A model generated the notes under the pieces. That model saw only the letters and a list, made by a program, of their open reading frames with translations. It was not told the DNA's origin and did no database searches. The translations under genes and the position numbers were made by a program. 64,000 bases of DNA, taken from contig JADKAN010000002.1 of assembly GCA_016719225.1 (NCBI GenBank), positions 310,001 to 374,000 of the forward strand, written 5' to 3'. Each line of letters opens with the position of its first letter. Positions within the stretch are counted from its first letter, which is position 1. Of the stretch, positions 33,212-41,392 are shown piece after piece. This stretch comes from Flavobacteriales bacterium (lineage in GTDB: Bacteria > Bacteroidota > Bacteroidia > Flavobacteriales_F > PHOS-HE28).

Positions 33212-34093
33212 ATGGCACGTATTGATTTCGACACCCTGCTGGACGCAGGCGTACACTTCGGACACCTGCGCCGCAAGTGGAACCCCAACATGGCACCCTA
33301 CATCTTCGCTGAGAAGAAGGGCATCCACATCATTGACCTCAATAAAACGGCGGCTAAGCTGGAAGAGGCTTCCAATGCTATGCGTCAAGTGGCGCGCAGC
33401 GGGAAGAAGGTCCTATTCGTGGCCACCAAGAAGCAGGCTAAGGACATCGTAAGCGAAAAGGTGAAGGTCACCGGCATGCCCTACGTTACCGAGCGTTGGA
33501 GCGGTGGTATGCTCACCAACTTCGGCACTATCCGGCGTGCGGTGAAGAAGATGAGCAACATCGATCGCATGAAGACCGATGGCACCTTCGATAACATGAG
33601 CAAGCGCGAGCGCCTGCAAGTGAGCCGCCAGCGTGAGAAGCTGGAGAAGAACTTGGGAAGCATCGCGGACCTCACCCGCCTGCCCAGCGCGTTGTTCATC
33701 GTGGACATTGTGAAGGAGCACATCGCACTGGCCGAGGCCCGCAAGTTGGGTATCCCCACCTTTGCTATGGTGGACACTAACAGCGACCCTAGCCTTGTGG
33801 ACTTCCCTATTCCCGCGAACGACGATGCCACCAAGAGCATCGAACTCGTGGTGGATGCCATGATCGCAGCCCTGAACGAGGGTATGGAAGAGCGTAAGCA
33901 GGACAAGGATCGCGGCACCGCTACCGCTGACGAGGACGAAGAGGAGAGCAGTGAGGAAGGTGAAGCAGCAGCCAAGCCGGCCCGCAAGCCACGCAAGTCC
34001 GTTGTTGTAGCAGCAGGGGCCGAGGAGGGCGCCGAAGCACACGTTGAAGCGGAAGAGCCGAAAGCGGAGGGCGAAGCCGCCCCCGAAGCCTGA
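33212..34093 (+). CDS. rpsB: 30S ribosomal protein S2 with long acidic C-terminal tail
   Basis: 293 residues. The conserved core (MARIDFDTLLDAGVHFGHL, WNPNMAPYIFAEKKGIHIID, LPSALFIVDIVKEHIALAEA, DTNSDPSLVDFPIPANDDA) spans about 1-225. The last ~65 residues are a low-complexity acidic and alanine-rich tail (DEDEEESSEEGEAAA, AHVEAEEPKAEGEAAPEA) with a short basic patch, longer than the standard S2 (about 240-260) though such tails occur in Bacteroidota. The start at 33212 is the family N-terminus. It is followed by tsf, the usual order. Confidence 0.96.
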   Translation: MARIDFDTLLDAGVHFGHLRRKWNPNMAPYIFAEKKGIHIIDLNKTAAKLEEASNAMRQVARSGKKVLFVATKKQAKDIVSEKVKVTGMPYVTERWSGGMLTNFGTIRRAVKKMSNIDRMKTDGTFDNMSKRERLQVSRQREKLEKNLGSIADLTRLPSALFIVDIVKEHIALAEARKLGIPTFAMVDTNSDPSLVDFPIPANDDATKSIELVVDAMIAALNEGMEERKQDKDRGTATADEDEEESSEEGEAAAKPARKPRKSVVVAAGAEEGAEAHVEAEEPKAEGEAAPEA

Positions 34094-34141
34094 GTTCGGC
34101 CACATCGGCCCTCAGAGAAATTATTTCAACACGACCAAAGC

Positions 34142-34981
34142 ATGAGCACGACCATGGCCATTACCGCCGCTGAAGTGAACAAGCTGCGCCAAATGACGGG
34201 CGCAGGCATGATGGATTGCAAAAAGGCCCTCACTGAGGCCAACGGCGATTTCGATGCCGCTATCGACCTGTTGCGCAAGAAAGGCCAGAAAGTGGCCGCC
34301 AACCGCGCCGACCGCGATGCTGCCGAAGGGCTGGTCCTCGCCAAGGTCACTGGTGACGCTAAGAAGGGCGTACTTGTGAGCGTGAACTGCGAGACCGATT
34401 TCGTAGCCAAGAACGCTGATTTCAGTGCTATGGCCGATGCCATTGCTGACATCGCATTGAAGAACATGTCGGCCGACGCCGATTCGTTGAAGGCCTTGCC
34501 TTTTGGCAACGGCCTCACCATCGCCGAAAAGCTCACCGAGCAGACCGGCGTTATCGGCGAGAAGATCGATGTGAACTACTGCCAGCCCATCGAGTCCGAA
34601 TACGTTTATGCCTACAACCACCCGGGGAACCGCGTGGCGAGTCTCGTTGGCCTGAACAAGTCCGGACACGAGACCGTAGCGAAGGATGTGGCCATGCAAG
34701 TCGCAGCCATGGGACCGATCGCCCTCGACAAGAGCACCACGCCCCAGAGTGTTGTGGAGAAGGAACTGGAGATCGGCAAGGATCTCGCAATCCAAGAGGG
34801 CAAGGCCCCGGAAATGGCTGAGAAGATCGCCCAAGGCCGCCTGAACAAGTTCTTCAAGGAAAGCACCCTGCTCGCACAGGAGTTCATCAAGGACAACAAG
34901 ATGAACGTTGAGCAGTATGTGCAAAAGGCTGACAAGGACCTGAAGGTAACCGGCTTCAAGCGCCATGCGCTAGGAGCCTGA
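34142..34981 (+). CDS. tsf: translation elongation factor Ts
   Basis: A 279-residue nucleotide exchange factor for EF-Tu. The N-terminal UBA-like domain reads ITAAEVNKLRQMTGAGMMDC and onward to LLRKKGQKVAANRADR. The EF-Tu-contacting TDFVAKN block (CETDFVAKNADF) is intact. An ATG four codons in (MAITAAEV at 34154) is an alternative start. It ends the rpsB-tsf unit, with a strong terminator 19 bp after the stop. Confidence 0.95.
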   Translation: MSTTMAITAAEVNKLRQMTGAGMMDCKKALTEANGDFDAAIDLLRKKGQKVAANRADRDAAEGLVLAKVTGDAKKGVLVSVNCETDFVAKNADFSAMADAIADIALKNMSADADSLKALPFGNGLTIAEKLTEQTGVIGEKIDVNYCQPIESEYVYAYNHPGNRVASLVGLNKSGHETVAKDVAMQVAAMGPIALDKSTTPQSVVEKELEIGKDLAIQEGKAPEMAEKIAQGRLNKFFKESTLLAQEFIKDNKMNVEQYVQKADKDLKVTGFKRHALGA

Positions 34982-35000
34982 TCGTTATTCTGGATCACGG

Positions 35001-35034
35001 AAAGGGGGAGGCTTCGGTCTCCCCCTTTTTTTTT
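35001..35034 (+). terminator. intrinsic terminator after tsf
   Basis: A 12-bp stem (35001-35012 with 35017-35028, one wobble) capped by the stable C(TTCG)G tetraloop, followed by nine T residues (35026-35034). A textbook factor-independent terminator. Confidence 0.95.
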
Positions 35035-35168
35035 ATTGATCACGCGGCGATCCCGGGAAAGGTTTTTGTATCGGCGGGTCAGGGCCTTTGGAGTGGACCA
35101 GCTCAGGATCGAGAGCACTTGTCCGCCGACCACGAGGTGGTATGCGATCCGCAATTTTCCCCATCCCT

Positions 35169-35176
35169 TACATTCG
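35169..35176 (+). promoter_or_regulatory. -7-like element TACATTCG very close to pyrH
   Basis: A TAnnTTCG match only 6 bp before the pyrH ATG. If it is used, the transcript would be essentially leaderless, so this may be chance. Confidence 0.25.
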
Positions 35177-35182
35177 CGGCCC

Positions 35183-35911
35183 ATGGGCACGAACACTACT
35201 CCACGCACCTTCAAGCGCATCCTGTTAAAGCTGTCCGGCGAAAGCCTGATGGGCGATCAACCTTATGGCATCAGCAGTGAGCGGTTGAAAGTGTACGCTG
35301 AAGAGATCGTCGCGGTATCGCGGAGCGGGGTGGAAGTGGCCATCGTGATCGGTGGCGGTAACATTTACCGCGGGATCCAAGCGGCGGCCAATGGCATCGA
35401 CCGTGTGCAAGGCGACCACATGGGCATGCTTGCCACCATGATCAACAGCCTGGCGTTGCAGAGCGCGTTGGAAGCCGCAGGACAGAAGACCCGTTTGCTC
35501 AGCGCGATCAAAATGGAGCAGATCGCGGAACCTTTCATCCGCCGCCGCGCCATGCGTCACTTGGAAAAAGGCCGGATCGTCATCTTCGGTGCCGGCACCG
35601 GCAATCCCTACTTCACCACGGACAGTGCCGCCAGCCTGCGCGCTATCGAGATCGAGGCCGACGTGATCCTGAAGGGTACCCGCGTTGATGGCATCTACAC
35701 CGCAGATCCGGAAAAGGACCCCACTGCCACGCGCTACGAACGCATCTCCTTCGAGGAGGTCTACGCCAAGGGCCTTACCGTGATGGACATGACGGCCTTC
35801 ACCTTGTGCCGCGAGAACAAGTTGCCCATCATCGTGTTCGACATGAACAAAAAGGGGAACCTCGGCAAGTTGATCAACGGCGAGGCGCTTGGGACCATCG
35901 TTGAGTTCTGA
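35183..35911 (+). CDS. pyrH: UMP kinase
   Basis: 242-residue amino-acid-kinase-fold enzyme that phosphorylates UMP to UDP. Blocks: RILLKLSGESLMGD (ATP-binding Lys), IVIGGGNIYRG, DHMGMLATMINSLAL, RLLSAIKMEQIAEP, IFGAGTGNPYFTTDSAA and KGTRVDGIYTADPEK. MGTNTTPRTFKRILLK at 35183 is chosen over the long in-frame leader beginning at 35036, which includes the terminator region. It is followed by frr, the standard gene order, but the 270-bp gap between them is filled with repeats. Confidence 0.95.
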   Translation: MGTNTTPRTFKRILLKLSGESLMGDQPYGISSERLKVYAEEIVAVSRSGVEVAIVIGGGNIYRGIQAAANGIDRVQGDHMGMLATMINSLALQSALEAAGQKTRLLSAIKMEQIAEPFIRRRAMRHLEKGRIVIFGAGTGNPYFTTDSAASLRAIEIEADVILKGTRVDGIYTADPEKDPTATRYERISFEEVYAKGLTVMDMTAFTLCRENKLPIIVFDMNKKGNLGKLINGEALGTIVEF

Positions 35912-35918
35912 GCCTTTT

Positions 35919-36136
35919 CATCACAGAGGCACGGAGAAGATTTGGGCTGGGACGGCTTTTTTAGCACCAAGGCACAGAGAAAGGCTTGAGGGTGTCGGTA
36001 TTTTTTACCACAGAGGCATCGAGGGCACGGGGTGTTGTTGAGCCCTGAGTCAATTTAGTCCAGAGCCGTGAGCCTGTGTCGGAGGTCACTGTCATCAGCA
36101 TTCGCATTGCTCCGTGTCTCTGCGCCGCTGTGGTGA
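35919..36136. repeat. cluster of four CACCACAGAGGCAC-type repeats in the pyrH-frr gap
   Basis: Three forward copies (35919-35940, 35963-35984, 36007-36030; cores such as CATCACAGAGGCACGGAG) and one inverted copy (36111-36136, TCCGTGTCTCTGCGCCGCTGTGGTGA) lie within 220 bp. The outer copies face each other, so the region could fold into a large imperfect hairpin. Confidence 0.65.
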
Positions 36137-36156
36137 TATTGAGCGACACTCTACCT

Positions 36157-36164
36157 TAAATTCG
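36157..36164 (+). promoter_or_regulatory. -7-like element TAAATTCG before frr
   Basis: A TAnnTTCG match 19 bp before the frr ATG, with a TTG 15 bp further upstream (36139-36141), so the spacing is short. Confidence 0.35.
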
Positions 36165-36183
36165 CAGCCTTTCCCGAAAGAAC

Positions 36184-36744
36184 ATGAGCGATACAGCATC
36201 CCTGATAGCCCAATGCGAGGACCTCGACCGCAAGGCCGTGGACCATTTGGACAATGAACTGGTGAAGATCCGTGCCGGCCGCGCGAACCCCGCCATGCTG
36301 GAAGGCATCCGCGTGGACTACTACGGCAGCGAGGTGCCCTTGAGCCAAGTGAGCAACATCAACACACCGGACGCGCGCACGCTCCTCATTCAACCTTGGG
36401 AGAAGAAGATGATCGAGCCGATCGAGAAAGCGATCCAGGCCGCGAACCTCGGCTTCAACCCAAGCAACAACGGCGACAACATCATCATCCTGGTGCCTAT
36501 GCTCACGGAGGACAGGCGCAAGGATCTGGTGAAGGCGGCAAAGGCCGAGGGCGAGCAAGCCAAGGTGAGCATCCGCGGGGCACGACAGAAGGCCATGGAG
36601 GGCATCAAGAAGCTTCAGAAGGACGGAATGCCGGAGGATGGTGCTAAGAGCGCAGAGGCTGAGGTTGACAAGGTCACCGGCATCTGGAACAAGAAGGTGG
36701 ACGCCTTGATAGAGGCGAAGGAGAAGGATATCCTGAAGGTGTGA
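36184..36744 (+). CDS. frr: ribosome recycling factor
   Basis: 186 residues, the standard length, with the three-helix-bundle/beta-domain pattern: DHLDNELVKIRAGRANPAML, VPLSQVSNINTPDARTLLIQ, NPSNNGDNIIILVPMLTEDR and RKDLVKAAKAEGEQAKVSIR. It splits post-termination ribosomes together with EF-G. It follows pyrH beyond a repeat-filled gap and has its own candidate -7 element. Confidence 0.96.
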   Translation: MSDTASLIAQCEDLDRKAVDHLDNELVKIRAGRANPAMLEGIRVDYYGSEVPLSQVSNINTPDARTLLIQPWEKKMIEPIEKAIQAANLGFNPSNNGDNIIILVPMLTEDRRKDLVKAAKAEGEQAKVSIRGARQKAMEGIKKLQKDGMPEDGAKSAEAEVDKVTGIWNKKVDALIEAKEKDILKV

Positions 36745-36862
36745 CCCCGACCTGCCGGGGCACGGGCATCATGTGGACAACGATTACCAATAGTGGTCTT
36801 ACATGCATCTCTGTGATACACTTTCTTATCTCTGTAGTCCCAGCTACTCGGCGAATAAGCTT

Positions 36863-39148
36863 TCAGAACCGGTAGCTCACTACCCCTTTCACGAAGAACG
36901 GTGTTCCGGGCGTGAAGTGAAGTTCGCTCACGGGTGCGGCTTCATTTAAAAGCCTGCTCTCCGTGTCGAATTGTGCTTGGTTCCATTCGGTGTTCAATAG
37001 GTTCTCCACGCTTACGCCGAGTTCAAGCTTCGTGAAACGGTAACTCGCTCCGGCGTCCACGAGGAAATAGCCTTTGGCCACCACGCTATTGTCCTCGTTC
37101 GCAGGCCTGTCCCCGATATAACGGTAGCGCACCGTGCCGTTCCATCCCCGGTCCTGCTTGTAAGCCAATCCACCGATAGTGGTGATCTCCGGCGCCAGCG
37201 GGATCCTGTTCTCGCTCTCAGGGACATCCAGGATACGGCCATGGGCGTAGTTCACATCCAAGTCGGCAAAGAGCTTCTTGGTGATCTGGTAGCGTACGCC
37301 CAGATCAGCACCCAAGCGCTGTGTAGGCGTATTGATCTCAGCCGTGCCACCATCGCCAACATAGACGATCTCACTTTCAAGATGGAGGGCCCATAAAGCG
37401 GCATTCACCAGCACGCGCGATGCAGGTTTGAAAGTTGAGCCAAGATCCACGCCGAACGCCGAGGGTAGGTTATTCCCGGAACCACTGATCACCACCGAAC
37501 GTGCGTCGTTGCTATGGAAACCCATGCCGGTCCGCAGATAAAACTGAACATTCTCAGCAGCCTGGAAGTACAGGTTCATCTTGGGGCTTGGGCAGGAAAG
37601 GACCTTGCTCCCGCTGAGTGAATCGTAGCGGTCCTCCACATATTTGAAGCCGTAGACATCATACCGCAGACCCACGTTCAATGCCCATCTCTTGCTGAGA
37701 TCCAGCGTGGCATCGAGGTATACGCTTGGGTTGATCTGGTCCAATTCGCCGCTGCGTACCGTATCGATGATGACGCGCTCTTCCGCATGCAATAATTGGA
37801 TGTAGCTCTGGTCAGCGCGGACCGCCGCTCCGGCGGTCCAACGCAATGGTTTGTCACCGATGAGCGCATGCTGGGTATAACTCCCGTTGTATCCAACGAT
37901 GTCGCGATGATCACGTTGGTTGATCATATCGCCGTGCACGGGATCTTCCAGGAAGAAGGTGAAATTGCTGAAGAGGTTGAAGTCGTACTTCACGTAATAC
38001 AGCTCGTTCTTCCAAGAGGCTTCATTCCGCAGCCGAGTTACCAAAGTGGCATTGACATTCGTGCGCGAGGTATTGCCACCCTCATCGGAATCTATGGCGC
38101 CGAACCGGTCGATGATGCCTTCCTCGACCGCACGTTCCGGAACTTGGCCGCTTGCATTCCAGTTCGCCCCGAACGTGCTGGCCGAAACGGCCAAGTGCGT
38201 TCTTTCGCTGAGCAGGCCGCTGTACTTCAGGAAGAAATTGGTCCTGTTGAAATCCTGTTCTGCATCGAAGTACGCATCGGTGTGGACGAATTCGCCTGCG
38301 ACATACAGGTTTTCCGCACGCTTGCTGAAGAGGTGTCCGTTTTCGCCGAGCAGGTCGAGCATGGCGAGCCCACGGAAGGTATTGAACATGCCGCCTTCAA
38401 GTTTGATCTCGCTGTGATCGAGGTGGTCGCGCGTATCCATTTCAACAGTACCGCTCGTACTGAAATCCCCAAAGCGGGTCGTGTAGGGCCCTTTGTAGAC
38501 CTCGATGCGGTCCACGGTCTCCGGGATCACGAAGTGCAGGTCGGCATACCCTTGACCGTGCGCGTGGCTCACCATATTCACGGGCATGCCGTCCACGGTG
38601 ACGTAGAGATCGGTACCATGATCGCAATCGAAGCCGCGGATGAATATCTGCTCCGCCTTACCACCGCCGGCGTGTTGTGCAATGAAAAGGCCCGGCACCA
38701 TTTTCAGCAGGTCCTGTGCGGTCTGTACGGGACGCAGGTCACGATCGATCGCACTGATCACCGAGGTGGTGGTGCGGTCGTTCCCGGCGCTCACCTTCAC
38801 TTCCTCCAGATCGATCGCTGCACCGTCGATGCGCACATCAGAACGCGTATCACCCGCGACCGAGACGCGCTGCTCCTTGCGGTCGAAACCCAATGCGGCC
38901 ACGCGTAACGTGTAATCGCCGGATGGCAATGCGGGGAAACGGAAATTGCCTTCGGCGTCGCTCGTCGTTGTTTTTTCCGTGCCGACAAGAACGATGCTTG
39001 CATCCGGCACCGGTTGCTTCCGATAGGCACTACAGCCTCGTTGGTGAGGGGCATGCCGAGACGGCTCACTTGCACCCATGCACCGGTGTAGGCCTCTGAT
39101 CCATCCGTGTTCAGCGTGCGGATCTTCTTGCGGCTTGCGCTGGCCCAA
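36863..39148 (-). CDS. TonB-dependent receptor lacking its N-terminus (fusion junction)
   Basis: Homology starts at about 39018 with QPVPDASIVLVGTEKTTTSD, a carboxypeptidase-regulatory-like beta domain, and continues through the TonB plug (DLLKMVPGLFIAQHAGGGKA, IFIRGFDCDHGTDLYVTVDG) into a 22-strand-type outer-membrane barrel that ends in VVSYRF. The plug carries a His-rich loop, MVSHAHGQGYADLHFVIPE. The signal peptide is missing: the frame upstream to the ATG at 39148 is the out-of-frame antisense of nothing but the neighbouring DUF4331 gene read in another phase. The protein could therefore not be exported as it stands. Substrate unknown. Confidence 0.75.
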   Translation of the reverse strand: MGQRKPQEDPHAEHGWIRGLHRCMGASEPSRHAPHQRGCSAYRKQPVPDASIVLVGTEKTTTSDAEGNFRFPALPSGDYTLRVAALGFDRKEQRVSVAGDTRSDVRIDGAAIDLEEVKVSAGNDRTTTSVISAIDRDLRPVQTAQDLLKMVPGLFIAQHAGGGKAEQIFIRGFDCDHGTDLYVTVDGMPVNMVSHAHGQGYADLHFVIPETVDRIEVYKGPYTTRFGDFSTSGTVEMDTRDHLDHSEIKLEGGMFNTFRGLAMLDLLGENGHLFSKRAENLYVAGEFVHTDAYFDAEQDFNRTNFFLKYSGLLSERTHLAVSASTFGANWNASGQVPERAVEEGIIDRFGAIDSDEGGNTSRTNVNATLVTRLRNEASWKNELYYVKYDFNLFSNFTFFLEDPVHGDMINQRDHRDIVGYNGSYTQHALIGDKPLRWTAGAAVRADQSYIQLLHAEERVIIDTVRSGELDQINPSVYLDATLDLSKRWALNVGLRYDVYGFKYVEDRYDSLSGSKVLSCPSPKMNLYFQAAENVQFYLRTGMGFHSNDARSVVISGSGNNLPSAFGVDLGSTFKPASRVLVNAALWALHLESEIVYVGDGGTAEINTPTQRLGADLGVRYQITKKLFADLDVNYAHGRILDVPESENRIPLAPEITTIGGLAYKQDRGWNGTVRYRYIGDRPANEDNSVVAKGYFLVDAGASYRFTKLELGVSVENLLNTEWNQAQFDTESRLLNEAAPVSELHFTPGTPFFVKGVVSYRF

Positions 39149-39924
39149 ACACCGATCACGTAATTCCCGTCAAGGATGTCGGCGGCCATGTTCACGCCCA
39201 GGCCATCCTTCTGCAAGGTGCTGATGGGCACTTTGATGGCGATGGTGCTAACGTTCAAGCAAGCAAGTGCGTCCTTGGGCATGCCGCTTTGGCGGGGTAG
39301 ATCACCCACGTCAAAAACGCCGGCGAGGTCCACGAAGAACGGATCTTCCACTGTTCCGCAGAAGATGGTCTCTCCCGTTGAAGTGGCGTGGAACGCGTTG
39401 CTCATCAAGGTGGCGTAGGTGCTGTTCAGTCCCACTACAGGGTCCTGGATGCTGCGTGGCCCGATGTTCGGAGGGGGTACGATGCCTTCGGTCTTGATGT
39501 TCATGAAGGTCTGGCCACCGTCCGTGCTGCGTTCCAGCGTGTAGGTGGTCTTACCGTTCTCAAGCCCTAGACGGATATCGAAGAACGTCGTTGGGTCCTG
39601 GTCCATCTTGGTGAAGGTGACACGATAGATGATGTCGTCCCCCGGTGTATCGATGTTGTTATCGATGTGGATCTCGTAGCGGATATCCTGCCCGAAGGAG
39701 TAGTAGTTCGGCCCGCCTTGCGCGAATTGCATGGGGACGTAGTTGGCGATGAGCATCACCGAATTGGGGTCGTCCGGGCACCGGAATGCGTAGACGTCCG
39801 TGTTGTCCGCGAGCGGGTCGTTGGCGATCAACGGTGCTTCACGGTGGCTGCTGGCCCAAGCCTGCGGCCCGGAAAAAGCACCCGCCAGAAAGCACGCACC
39901 GACCAGGAGGGTACGGTATTTCAT
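38797..39924 (-). CDS. DUF4331 protein, C-terminally truncated at a fusion junction
   Basis: From the ATG at 39924 a signal peptide (MKYRTLLVGACFLAGAFSGP) leads into a DUF4331 domain: SSHREAPLIANDPLADNTDV, YAFRCPDDPNSVMLIANYVP and onward to WVQVSRLGMPLTNEAVVPIG. Family sequence ends abruptly at about 39020, where members normally continue for well over 100 residues. The remaining codons down to 38797 are the TonB-receptor gene read out of frame (RCRMQASFLSARKKQRRAT...). The real remnant is therefore about 39018-39924. DUF4331 proteins are secreted proteins of unknown function. Confidence 0.7.
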   Translation of the reverse strand: MKYRTLLVGACFLAGAFSGPQAWASSHREAPLIANDPLADNTDVYAFRCPDDPNSVMLIANYVPMQFAQGGPNYYSFGQDIRYEIHIDNNIDTPGDDIIYRVTFTKMDQDPTTFFDIRLGLENGKTTYTLERSTDGGQTFMNIKTEGIVPPPNIGPRSIQDPVVGLNSTYATLMSNAFHATSTGETIFCGTVEDPFFVDLAGVFDVGDLPRQSGMPKDALACLNVSTIAIKVPISTLQKDGLGVNMAADILDGNYVIGVWASASRKKIRTLNTDGSEAYTGAWVQVSRLGMPLTNEAVVPIGSNRCRMQASFLSARKKQRRATPKAISVSPHCHPAITRYAWPHWVSTARSSASRSRVIRVLMCASTVQRSIWRK

Positions 39925-40277
39925 GTGCAATTGGTGTTGGTTATGGCCGTGAAGAATTCCCCGGTCGAAAAACACATACGCGGCATTCACAGCGATCGGA
40001 CCGCTATGGTGGCAACTCTTTTTATGATCGGGGCAGGGTCTGTATCCGGTGACCGCTTGTCTTTGGCTTCAAGACCCCACCTCTTCCCACCTGAACATGG
40101 ACATGTAGTGACCGGGCTGAGCATAAGCTGCACAGGAGGAAAGTCAAAGTGCTCTTTGCTAGTGCATTAGCAGGGTAAAGCGTGCTGAGATGAAAAATAT
40201 CCATCACTAAGCGATCCAAGGCGCATACAAGGATCGTACATGATGCCAAACCGTCACGGAAGTGTAACCGCCATACC
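39925..40277. other. intergenic region, nothing recognised
   Basis: About 350 bp between the divergent DUF4331 and HMA-like genes. No gene, clear hairpin or recognisable promoter element was found. Confidence 0.4.
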
Positions 40278-40688
40278 ATGAAAATCCTTCGCATCTCCCT
40301 CGGTATACTCTCCGCTTTGGTCCTCGTACTTGTGGTGCACATCTACATGGCCACGCACAAGGCGCCGGTGCATAACGAGGGTATGCAATTGGCACGGATC
40401 GACATGCTCCAGCCGATCGACAGCGCGCAGGCGATCAATATCAGGAGCCATGTGAAGCAGATCACCGGCGTAAAGAGCTGCTACGTGAACGTACCCGCCG
40501 GTACGGTGGTGTATGCCTATGACCTGCGTCAGCAATCCAGCGCAGTAGTATATGCTTCCGTCGCCTCCTTTAGCCCGGTTCCCTGCCAGCAATTCATTCC
40601 CAATGCAAAGGATTTGGCGAATGGCTGCCCAGCAATGGACCATAGCAGCTTGGAATACCGCTTCGCCAACTGGATCCGTTCCTGGTGA
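40278..40688 (+). CDS. membrane-anchored protein with HMA-like domain lacking CxxC
   Basis: 136 residues: an N-terminal signal anchor (ISLGILSALVLVLVVHIYMA), then a ferredoxin-like region, INIRSHVKQITGVKSCYVNV, whose pattern (helix, GVxxxxVN, strand, then a YDLRQQSSAVVY segment) resembles heavy-metal-associated domains but has no CxxC. A C-terminal part (CQQFIPNAKDLANGCPAMDH) has two Cys. Function unknown. It is followed 61 bp later by the lipoprotein gene on the same strand. Confidence 0.6.
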   Translation: MKILRISLGILSALVLVLVVHIYMATHKAPVHNEGMQLARIDMLQPIDSAQAINIRSHVKQITGVKSCYVNVPAGTVVYAYDLRQQSSAVVYASVASFSPVPCQQFIPNAKDLANGCPAMDHSSLEYRFANWIRSW

Positions 40689-40749
40689 CGTGATACTCAT
40701 GGGTCTACAACGCAGTGAAACGAAAAAACAAACAAACAACCAAGACACT

Positions 40750-41316
40750 ATGAAGACATTCGCAAGAACAGGTATCATCGCTGCTGTGGCGCTAGCGGCT
40801 GCATTTAGCGGTTGCAAAAAAGAAGATTGCCCTGAACCTACACCACCACCGCCTCCTGCTCAATCGCTGTATAACCAAGTTGGAGGGACCACGATGGTCG
40901 CTGATCCCAATTTCCCAGGAACCATGATCGAGCAAGGATATCTCTCCATCCGTTCGGTGGTGGACAGCTCACTCATGGTCGTTGCCGCCGACCCGGTGCT
41001 CATGCCCAGCTTTGCGGTACTACTGGCTGAACTACCCGGTAACACCACCGGGTTTACGGAGTTGAGTAAGAACGTAACCGATTTCTTCGCATTCAATGCC
41101 GGAAGTGCCAACCATATCTATGAAGGGATGAGCATGCACGACACGCACAATCCTACGGACAATCCCCGCATGACCGGCTTGGCCACTAATGCACAGATGG
41201 ATGCCTTTATCGCGGACGTGGTGACGGGTGCACAGCAGAATGCTGTACCTGACGCCATCATTGCGCAGTTCGGTGCGCTCATGGAGAGCCTGCGGACGAC
41301 CATCGTGCAAGGTTGA
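40750..41316 (+). CDS. lipoprotein resembling group 1 truncated hemoglobin
   Basis: 188 residues. A signal peptide ends in a lipobox (AAAFSGC), followed by a proline-rich spacer (EPTPPPPPA). The rest follows the truncated-globin pattern: LYNQVGG start, IRSVVDSSLMVVAADPVLMP, SKNVTDFFAFNAGS, then YEGMSMHDTHN with a His in the proximal position and QMDAFIADVVTGAQQNAV, IIAQFGALMESLRTTIV. Predicted to be anchored to a membrane and to bind heme, but the distal pocket residues cannot be checked by eye. ATG at 40750 is preferred over the long overlapping frame from 40552. Confidence 0.6.
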   Translation: MKTFARTGIIAAVALAAAFSGCKKEDCPEPTPPPPPAQSLYNQVGGTTMVADPNFPGTMIEQGYLSIRSVVDSSLMVVAADPVLMPSFAVLLAELPGNTTGFTELSKNVTDFFAFNAGSANHIYEGMSMHDTHNPTDNPRMTGLATNAQMDAFIADVVTGAQQNAVPDAIIAQFGALMESLRTTIVQG

Positions 41317-41332
41317 TCACGAATGATCTGAA

Positions 41333-41366
41333 CGAAAAGCCCGGGAAACCGGGCTTTTCGCTTTTT
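41333..41366. terminator. bidirectional intrinsic terminator
   Basis: Perfect 12-bp stem CGAAAAGCCCGG (41333-41344) with its complement (41349-41360), a GAAA tetraloop, then CTTTTT on the plus strand. It sits between the convergent globin-like lipoprotein and radical SAM genes and can serve both. Confidence 0.9.
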
Positions 41367-41392
41367 GGCATAACGCTCTTGAACAGTGGTTG

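Noticed and set aside
35036..35182. Extended N-terminus for UMP kinase
   Set aside because: The stretch follows directly on the tsf terminator and has no UMP kinase homology.
37796..38908. 370-residue plus-strand ORF antisense to the TonB receptor
   Set aside because: No family pattern; shadow of the barrel region.
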